A stretch of DNA of 64,000 nt from Stenotrophomonas rhizophila (GTDB lineage Bacteria > Pseudomonadota > Gammaproteobacteria > Xanthomonadales > Xanthomonadaceae): contig NZ_RJKV01000002.1 in assembly GCF_003751305.1 (NCBI RefSeq), positions 868,001-932,000 on the forward strand. Reading direction: 5' to 3'. Below are positions 53,522-61,200 of this stretch, one piece after another. Each line of letters opens with the position of its first letter. Position 1 is the stretch's first letter. Both the position numbers and the translations under genes were made by a program. The notes beneath the pieces were generated by a model. It worked only from the letters and a program-made list of their open reading frames with translations. It was not told where the DNA came from and did no database searches.

Positions 53522-54468
53522 CGCGGCAGGCCGGCCTCGATCGCGTCGAACAGCGTGCCGGCGATGTTCAGCCCGAACTGGGCGTCGAGTTCGCGCACGC
53601 AGGTCGGGCTGGTGACGTTTACTTCAGTCAGGTAATCGCCGATCACATCCAGGCCGACGAAGCGCATGCCGCGCCGCTTCATCTCCGGCCCGACCTGGGC
53701 GGCGATCCAGCGGTCGCGCTCGCTCAGCGGGCGGCCTTCGCCGCGGCCGCCGGCGGCCAGGTTGCCGCGGAACTCGTCACCCTGCGGAATCCGCGCCAGG
53801 CAGTAGTCCACCGGCTCGCCATCGACCAGCAGGATCCGCTTGTCGCCGGCGGTGATGTCCGGGATGAACTTCTGCGCCAGGGCCAGCGTGCGCTCGCCGT
53901 CGGTCAGGGTTTCCAGGATCACATTGAGGTTCGGGTCGCCGGTGCCGCTGCGGAAGATCGAGCGCCCGCCCATGCCGTCCAGCGGCTTGAGAACAGCCTG
54001 GCCGTGTTCAAGCACGAAGGCCTTCAGGTCGGCGTTGCGGCGGCTGACCAGCGTCGGCGGGCAGCACTGCGGGAACAGCAGGGCGGCCAGCTTCTCGTTG
54101 TAGTCGCGCAGGCCCTGCGGATCGTTGACCACCATCGCCCCCGCCTGCTGGGCGACGCTGAGCACGTGGGTGTCGTAGATGAATTCGGCATCCACCGGCG
54201 GGTCCTTGCGCATCAGCACGACCTGGCCGGGGCCGAAGACCGTCTGGCTGAACTCGCCCAGGGTGAACCAGTCGTTCTTGTCCTCGCGCACCTGCAGCGG
54301 TGCCGTGCGGGCGATGGCCTGGCCGTCGCGCAGGGCCAGCCCGCCGGGGCTGACGTAGTGCAGGGCATGGCCGCGGCGCTGGGCTTCCAGCAGCATCGCG
54401 AAGGTGGTGTCCTTGGCAATCTTGATATGGGCGATGGGGTCCATCACCACGATGACATTCAACGGCAT
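53518..54468 (-). CDS. gshB: Glutathione synthetase
   Basis: Joins gamma-glutamylcysteine and glycine. 316 residues, the usual length (316 in E. coli). N-terminal MPLNVIVVMDPIAHIKIAKD, the ATP-grasp core with LKPLDGMGGRSIF and RILLVDGEPVDYCLARIP, and the C-terminal Mg-binding EVNVTSPTC. The ATG at 54468 is used, since the frame upstream (to 54540) is unlike the family. First gene of the gshB-tonB3 pair, divergent from pilG. Confidence 0.97.
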   Translation of the reverse strand: MPLNVIVVMDPIAHIKIAKDTTFAMLLEAQRRGHALHYVSPGGLALRDGQAIARTAPLQVREDKNDWFTLGEFSQTVFGPGQVVLMRKDPPVDAEFIYDTHVLSVAQQAGAMVVNDPQGLRDYNEKLAALLFPQCCPPTLVSRRNADLKAFVLEHGQAVLKPLDGMGGRSIFRSGTGDPNLNVILETLTDGERTLALAQKFIPDITAGDKRILLVDGEPVDYCLARIPQGDEFRGNLAAGGRGEGRPLSERDRWIAAQVGPEMKRRGMRFVGLDVIGDYLTEVNVTSPTCVRELDAQFGLNIAGTLFDAIEAGLPR

Positions 54469-54639
54469 GGTCGCAACCTGGCGGGCAGGCCGATGATGGT
54501 AGCGACAATGGCCGCCCAATGCCTGCCCCGGGCTGCGCAACGCAGTGTCCGGCCGGGCGGCGGGCCGCCTCGGGTTTGCGCAGAATGCCCGGCGCCGGGC
54601 CGGCGGGAGGCGCTCGCGGCGGGGCCGGGATGGGGATGC

Positions 54640-54669
54640 TTGAAGCGCGCGCCGGTATTGGGATATAGA
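54640..54669 (+). promoter_or_regulatory. Candidate promoter of the pilGHIJ-chpA operon
   Basis: TTGAAG (54640-54645), an 18-base spacer and TATAGA (54664-54669). This gives a start near 54677 and a leader of about 50 bases before pilG. It is the best pair in the divergent gap after gshB. Confidence 0.45.
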
Positions 54670-54725
54670 TACGCTTTCGCAGCGACGCCGGATCAGTGCA
54701 CGCGTCGCGCGCTTGGGGAAAGGTA

Positions 54726-55127
54726 ATGACTGAATACATGGCTGCGGGTGGGGAACTCGCAGGGTTACGCGTCATGGTCATCGATGATTCGAAGACCATA
54801 CGCAGGACGGCGGAAACACTGCTCAAGCGCGAAGGCTGCGAGGTGGTGACCGCGACCGATGGTTTCGAGGCGTTGGCCAAGATCGCCGACCAACAGCCGC
54901 AGATCATCTTCGTCGACATCATGATGCCGCGCCTGGATGGGTACCAGACCTGTGCGCTCATCAAGGGCAACCAGCTGTTCAAGTCGACGCCGGTGATCAT
55001 GCTGTCGTCCAAGGACGGCCTGTTCGACAAGGCGCGGGGGCGCATCGTCGGCTCGGAGCAGTACCTGACCAAGCCATTCACGCGTGAAGAACTGCTGGGT
55101 GCCATCCGCACATACGTCAACGCCTGA
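54726..55127 (+). CDS. pilG: Twitching-motility response regulator PilG
   Basis: CheY-like single-domain receiver of the Pil-Chp chemosensory system; drives pilus extension. 133 residues: D20-D21, phospho-acceptor D64 (IFVDIMMPRL), Lys K116. The N terminus (MTEYMAAGGELAGLRVMVID) is as in the Pseudomonas protein. The ATG at 54726 is used, behind a GGGGAAAGG site, rather than the in-frame 54696. First gene of pilG-pilH-pilI-pilJ-chpA. Confidence 0.95.
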   Translation: MTEYMAAGGELAGLRVMVIDDSKTIRRTAETLLKREGCEVVTATDGFEALAKIADQQPQIIFVDIMMPRLDGYQTCALIKGNQLFKSTPVIMLSSKDGLFDKARGRIVGSEQYLTKPFTREELLGAIRTYVNA

Positions 55128-55145
55128 CCAGGGGGGAAAGGCACA

Positions 55146-55508
55146 ATGGCTCGAATCGTACTGATCGAGGATTCACCGACCGACCGTGCGGTGTTCACGC
55201 AGTGGTTGACCAAGGCCGGTCATGAAGTCCTGGAAGCGGACAACGCCGAGGACGGGCTCAAGCTCGTGCGCGAGCAGTCGCCGCAGCTGGTGCTGATGGA
55301 CGTGGTGCTGCCGGGCATGAGTGGCTTCCAGGCCACCCGCGCGATGGCGCGCGACGCGGCGATCAAGCACATCCCGGTCGTCATCGTCAGCACCAAGGCG
55401 ATGGAAACCGACAAGGCGTGGGGGCTGCGCCAGGGGGCGGCCGACTACATCGTCAAGCCGCCGCGCGAGGAGGAACTGATCGCGCGGATCAACCAGTTGG
55501 TGGTCTGA
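55146..55508 (+). CDS. pilH: Twitching-motility response regulator PilH
   Basis: A 120-residue receiver that opposes PilG (promotes pilus retraction balance or acts as phosphate sink). D52 (VLMDVVLPG) and K104 (YIVKPP). Starts 18 bases after pilG behind GGGGGAAAGG. The stop overlaps the ATG of pilI (TGATG), so translation is coupled. Confidence 0.95.
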   Translation: MARIVLIEDSPTDRAVFTQWLTKAGHEVLEADNAEDGLKLVREQSPQLVLMDVVLPGMSGFQATRAMARDAAIKHIPVVIVSTKAMETDKAWGLRQGAADYIVKPPREEELIARINQLVV

Positions 55509-56038
55509 TGCGTTCTCCTTTCGACATCCTCGAGGCTTACGAGCGGCGCAGCCTGGCCCATGCGGTGCAGCTGCCCGAGCGGCAGTTCTCGCAGGACCTG
55601 TGGCGTGGCGTCGGCTACCGGGTGGGCAAGCGCCGGCTGGTCTCGGACTTCCGTGAAGTGGTGGAAATCGTCCCGATGCCGCCGATCACCCCGGTGCCGG
55701 GCGCGCAGCCCTGGCTGCTGGGCGTGGGCAACCTGCGCGGCAACCTGTTCCCGGTGGTGGACCTGAAGTACTTCCTGGAAGGCGAGCGAACCGTGCAGCA
55801 GGAAGGCCAGCGCGTGCTGATCATGCGCCAGGCCGGCGGCGACGTCGCGCTGACCATCGATGAACTGTTCGGCCAGCGCAGCTTCGAGCAGGACCAGGAC
55901 ACCGCTGAAGGCGATCTGGCGACCGGCCGCTATGCGCATTTCGTCGACCGCGCCTTCCACGGCGACGGTCATGACTGGGGCGTGTTCTCGCTGTCGCTGC
56001 TGTCGCGTACCCCCGAATTCAGGCAGGCCGCGGCCTGA
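55508..56038 (+). CDS. pilI: CheW-like adaptor PilI
   Basis: Couples the receptor PilJ to the kinase ChpA. 176 residues: an N-terminal helix, then a CheW domain from about residue 45 (WLLGVGNLRGNLFPVVDLKYFL is the core, then RVLIMRQAGGDVALTIDELFGQ). ATG at 55508 overlaps the pilH stop; the frame is open further up but that is within pilH. Intact. Confidence 0.93.
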   Translation: MRSPFDILEAYERRSLAHAVQLPERQFSQDLWRGVGYRVGKRRLVSDFREVVEIVPMPPITPVPGAQPWLLGVGNLRGNLFPVVDLKYFLEGERTVQQEGQRVLIMRQAGGDVALTIDELFGQRSFEQDQDTAEGDLATGRYAHFVDRAFHGDGHDWGVFSLSLLSRTPEFRQAAA

Positions 56039-56081
56039 CCGCAGGCGCCTGTCTCTCCGTATTGAAGATCGAGGTTGAACG

Positions 56082-58118
56082 ATGAGTACTGCTTCGGAAT
56101 CCGCCAAGGCCGGCAAGCTCGGCTCGGTGGGCACCAATTTCTGGCTCGGCCTGCTGGCCGTGTCGATGATCGTGTTCGGCGTCAACACCGGCGTGGCGAC
56201 CTGGCAGGGCAGTCGCCTGGCCAGTGCGAGCACCGATGCGGCGAACCTGCAGGTGCTCTCGCAGCAGCTGGCCAACCAGGGCCGTGAAGCGGTCTCGGGC
56301 AACGCCCAGGCGTTCACCGCGTTCAAGTTGACCAAGACCGACATCGAAACCACCGTCAGTGCCCTGCAGGGCCGCTACGGCACCGAGACCAATGTCGCCG
56401 GCCCGCTCGATGCGCTGATCAAGACGTGGGAGCCGCTCGGCAAGAGCGCCGGCCAGCTGGTCGCCAGTGAACCGGCGGTGCTGGCCCTGGCGGGCAACGC
56501 CAACAACTTCGTCAACGGCGTGCCGGCACTGCAGGCGCAGCTGAACGAAGTGGTCCGCGCGATGTCGGCCAGTGGCGCGCCCTCCTCGCAGGTCTACAAC
56601 GCGCTGCAGCAGGTGGTGGTGGTCGGCTCCATGGCCCGCCGCGTGACCGAAATGCGTGCCGGCGGTGCCAATGCCGCCGCTGCCGGCGATGCGCTCGCCC
56701 GCGACTCGGTGGTGTTCACCCAGATTCTGGATGCGCTGCGCAACGGCAACGACGAGCTGGGCATCGCCCCGGTCCGCAACGCCCCGGCGCTGGCCGCACT
56801 GGAGCAGTCGCAGAAGCAGTGGGACACCATGAAGCAGGACGCCGATGCGATCCTGGCCAGTTCCCGCCAGCTGTTCGCGGCGCAGTCCTCGGCGGCCGCC
56901 CTGACCGGTGGCTCGGCCGACATGCTCCGCGACAGCAAAAAACTGTTCGAGGCGTTTTCTTCGTTCGGCTCGCTGCGCGATACCCGCCTGTTCCCGAATT
57001 TCTGGCTGGGTGTGGTGTCCGGTGCGCTCTCGTTGATCGCCATCGTCGGCTTCGTCGGCAGCACCGTGCGCAGCCGCTCGCGCGAGCAGGAACTGCGTTA
57101 CCAGACCCAGGTGGAGTACAACAGCCGCAACCAGCAGGCCATCATGCGGCTGCTGGACGAAATCAGCTCGCTGGGTGAAGGCGACCTGACGGTGAAGGCC
57201 TCGGTGACCGAGGACATGACCGGCGCCATCGCCGACGCCATCAACTACGCCGTGGACGAACTGCGCCATCTGGTGACCACGATCAACGACACCTCGGCCA
57301 AGGTTGCCGTGTCGACCCAGGAAACCCAGGCCACGGCGATGCAGCTGGCAGAAGCGGCGGGCCACCAGGCCAACCAGATCACGTCGGCCTCGGACCGCAT
57401 TGGCGAAATCGCAGCAAGCATCGAACAGGTGTCACGCAACTCGGCCGAGTCGGCCGACGTGGCACAGCGTTCGGTGGTGATCGCTGCCGAGGGTGCCGGC
57501 GTGGTGCGCGAGACGATCCAGGGCATGGACCAGATCCGCGACCAGATCCAGGAAACCTCCAAGCGCATCAAGCGGCTGGGCGAATCCTCGCAGGAGATCG
57601 GCTCGATCGTGGAACTGATCAACGACATTTCCGAGCAGACCAACATCCTGGCGTTGAACGCCGCGGTGCAGGCCGCCTCGGCCGGTGAGGCCGGTCGCGG
57701 TTTCGCGGTGGTGGCCGACGAAGTGCAGCGCCTGGCGGAGCGTACGTCCGGTGCGACGCGACGGATCGAAAACCTGGTGCAGGCCATTCAGGCCGATACC
57801 AACGAAGCGGTCAGCTCGATGGAGCAGACCACCGCCGAAGTGGTCTCCGGTGCACGCCTGGCCGAAGACGCCGGTACCGCGCTGACCGAAATCGAGCGCG
57901 TCTCCAACGCACTGAACAACCTCATCAAGAACATCTCGATCGCTGCCCAGCAGCAGTCGGCCGCGGCATCGGACATCACCCGCACCATGGGCGTGATCCG
58001 TCAGATTACCGGCCAGACCTCGCAGGGCGCGGGACAGACCGCCGAGTCGATCGGCCACCTGGCACAGCTGGCGGCCGACCTGCGCCGCTCGGTTGCCGAC
58101 TTCAAGCTGCCGGCGTGA
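56082..58118 (+). CDS. pilJ: Type IV pilus methyl-accepting chemotaxis protein PilJ
   Basis: 678 residues. Two membrane helices flank a large periplasmic domain (about 40-305): the first in [18 protein letters not shown], the second in [25 protein letters not shown]-like region ([19 protein letters not shown]) and the cytoplasmic signalling coiled coil follow, with its hairpin tip [20 protein letters not shown]. The surface-sensing receptor of the Chp system. Starts 43 bases after pilI. Confidence 0.95.
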   Translation: MSTASESAKAGKLGSVGTNFWLGLLAVSMIVFGVNTGVATWQGSRLASASTDAANLQVLSQQLANQGREAVSGNAQAFTAFKLTKTDIETTVSALQGRYGTETNVAGPLDALIKTWEPLGKSAGQLVASEPAVLALAGNANNFVNGVPALQAQLNEVVRAMSASGAPSSQVYNALQQVVVVGSMARRVTEMRAGGANAAAAGDALARDSVVFTQILDALRNGNDELGIAPVRNAPALAALEQSQKQWDTMKQDADAILASSRQLFAAQSSAAALTGGSADMLRDSKKLFEAFSSFGSLRDTRLFPNFWLGVVSGALSLIAIVGFVGSTVRSRSREQELRYQTQVEYNSRNQQAIMRLLDEISSLGEGDLTVKASVTEDMTGAIADAINYAVDELRHLVTTINDTSAKVAVSTQETQATAMQLAEAAGHQANQITSASDRIGEIAASIEQVSRNSAESADVAQRSVVIAAEGAGVVRETIQGMDQIRDQIQETSKRIKRLGESSQEIGSIVELINDISEQTNILALNAAVQAASAGEAGRGFAVVADEVQRLAERTSGATRRIENLVQAIQADTNEAVSSMEQTTAEVVSGARLAEDAGTALTEIERVSNALNNLIKNISIAAQQQSAAASDITRTMGVIRQITGQTSQGAGQTAESIGHLAQLAADLRRSVADFKLPA

Positions 58119-58212
58119 GCCGCGGGCAGGGCGGAGAGGGAAGGAACAAGCAGATGATGCATCGCGAGAAATCACCGCACGCCATGTGCGCCGAGCTGCC
58201 GGGAGACCTGGC

Positions 58213-61200
58213 ATGAGCACGCTGCGCGATGCCATGAGCCACGCTGCACTGGGCTGGGTCAAGCCGGAGCTGGACGAGACCCTGCGCCAGGTGCGCAACG
58301 AGGTCGAGTACTACGTGGAAGACCCTGCCGATGGCAGCCGCATGCGCTTCTGCGCCGGCTACCTGCACCAGGTGCAGGGCACCCTGCGCATGGTCGAGCT
58401 GTATGCCCCGGCGATGGTGGCCGAGGAGCTGGAGCAGCTGGCCAATGCGATCGGCGCTGGTGAGGTGCCCGACCGTGATGAAGCCTGCGCCACGCTGATG
58501 CGTGGCAGCGTGCTGCTGCCCGATTATCTGGAGCGCCTGCAGAACGGTCACCGCGACATCCCGATCGTGCTGCTGCCGCTGCTCAATGACATCCGCTCGG
58601 CGCGCGCCGCGCCGGGTATCAATGAAAGCGTGCTGTTCGCCTTCGCGCCGGACAGTGCGAGCGCCACCGAGGCCGAGCTGGATCATGCGCGCGGCAGCCT
58701 GAGCGGGCGCAACCGCGAGCTGCTCGACACCGTCGGCAACGCGGTCAAGGAAGAGCTGCTGCGCATCAAGGATGCGCTGGACCTGCACCTGCGCACCGGC
58801 GGCGAGCCGGTGCACCTGCAGACCCAGGTCAACGAACTGGGCGCGGTGGCCGATACGCTGGGCATGATGGGTCTGGGCGTGGCCCGCGGCGTGGTGGTGC
58901 AGCAGCGCGACGCACTGCGCGATGTGGTCCAGGGCGTGCAGCAGATCGATGAAACGCTGCTGCTGGATATCGCCGGTGCGCTGCTGTACGTGGATGCCTC
59001 GCTGGATGACCAGGTCGCCCATCTGGGCGCGGTCGGCAGCGGCGCAGATGACCCGAGCGTGGCCGAGAACCGGCGCACGGTGGAAGTGCTGGCGCATGAA
59101 GCGATCGCCAACTTCGCCGCTGCGCGCGAGCACTTCGTCGCCTTCATCGAAACCAACTGGAACCACCAGCAGCTGCAGGAAGTGCCGCGCCTGCTGGGCG
59201 AGGTCGCCGGCGCGCTGCGCATGCTCGATCTGACGGTTCCGGCCGACTACCTGCAGGGCGTGCGCCAGTACATCACGGTGGAACTGCTGGGCAAGCAGCG
59301 TGTGCCGAGCGGTCGCCAGCTCGACACCCTGGCCGATGCCATGGCCAGCCTGGAGTACTACCTCGAAGCCCTGCGCGAAGGCCGCGCGGGCCGCGACGAG
59401 ATTCTGGACATCACCCGCAGCAGTCTGGAAACCCTGCGTTACTGGCCACTGCCGGCTGCCAACCAGCCCTCGGCCGATACCGGGCCGGACGCATTGCCGG
59501 TGGCGCCGGAACCTATTGAACTGACCCCGTGGGACGCGCCGGCCGCCGAGCCGATCGCGCTGGGCGTCACCGCCGAGATACCGCGCCCGGCCAACCTGCC
59601 GCCGCCGCTGCCGGACTTCACGTTCGATCCGCCGCCGGCCACGACGCCCGCGGCCCCGCCGGCTGCCCTGGTGTTCGATGCGTCGACCGCGCCCATCGCG
59701 ACCGATGCGCCGCAGTGGACCTTGGCGGGCAACAACGATGTGGACGAACTGCCGACTTTCGCGCATTTCGATCCGATCATCGCCGAAGCACCGGCCGGTG
59801 CCGCGTGGGGCGTGCCGCCATTGGTGTCAACGCCGGTGGCGGTCGCCGCCGAGACTGAGCTCGATGCGACGCCGTCGGAACGCACCGACGATGCCGATCC
59901 GACCTTCCTGGAGATGCCTGCATTCGTGGCGGACGGCACCGGGTTCGACCCGGTTGCGGCCGAGCACGAGGCGCTGGAGCTGAGCGACGAGCCGATCGAG
60001 TTCACCTTCGATGAGCGGCTGGACAACGCTGATGACGTGTTGTCGCTGCAGATCGACGATGCCGACCCGGAATCCGGATCGGCATCCGGATCGGTGCCTG
60101 ACGACGCAGACGTCCAGGCGCTTCCCACTTTCCTTCAGGACATCCCGGTTGCATCTGCGGACGAGAGTGACCGCGCGTTGAGCGCCCCTGTCGTTGATGA
60201 GATCGACGACGTCGGCCAAGCGCAGGATGCCGCAGCGGCCTCACTTTCGACCTCGGGCGTGCAGGACGCCGTCATCCGCAAGATTGAGCTGGACGACGAA
60301 TCGGTGCGGTTCCTGGCCGAGCTGGATGCCGCCGCCGCACAGTTCCGCGCGGAGGGTGTCGATCCCGTTGCTGCACCGATCACCGGCCTGGTGGCCGAGG
60401 TCGCTGCCGTGACTGCCGAGGACACCAGTATCGAGGCCGGCTTCGAGGACGATGGCGAGAACATCGACCAGGACATCCGCGAAGTCTTCATCGAGGAGTT
60501 CGACGAAGAGCTGGTGAACCTGGGCAACCTGCTCCCGGCCTGGCGCATCGCACCGGACAACATGGACCGGCTGCGACCGATCCGCCGCGTGTTCCACACC
60601 CTCAAGGGCAGTGGTCGCCTGGTCGGTGCACGCACCCTGGGAGAATTCAGCTGGAAGATCGAGGGCATGCTCAACCGCGTGCTCGACGGCAGCCGTCCGG
60701 CCTCGCCGGCGGTGGTCGCGCTGGTCGGGCAGGCCTACGACGTCCTGCCGCAGCTCAACGCCGCGCTGCGTGATGGCAGCCGCGTGACCGCCGACCTCCA
60801 GGCGATGCAGGCGATCGCCGATCGCGTGGCCGCAGGCGAAGAGACCTTCCATGTTCCGCTGCAGCGCCCGGTGGCGCCGGCGGCGACCGTGCCGGATCCG
60901 GTGGCAGTCGATACCGTGCCCGTGCCCGCGCCGGTGGTGGAAAGCACCCCGGCCAACATCGACAGCGTCCTGCGCGAGATCCTGGAAGCCGAGGTCGAGG
61001 TGCACCAGGCCACGCTGCAGGCATGGTTGGACAGCGCGTCCGACGCGTCGCAGCCGGTCACCGATGGCCTGCTGCGCGCGGTGCACACCATGAATGGCGC
61101 CTTCGCCATGACCGACGTGCCGGAAATCACTGCCGTCACCGGTGCGGCAGAGAGTTACATCAAGCGTTCGCTGGCCGCCGATGCGCTGCCCAGTGACGCA

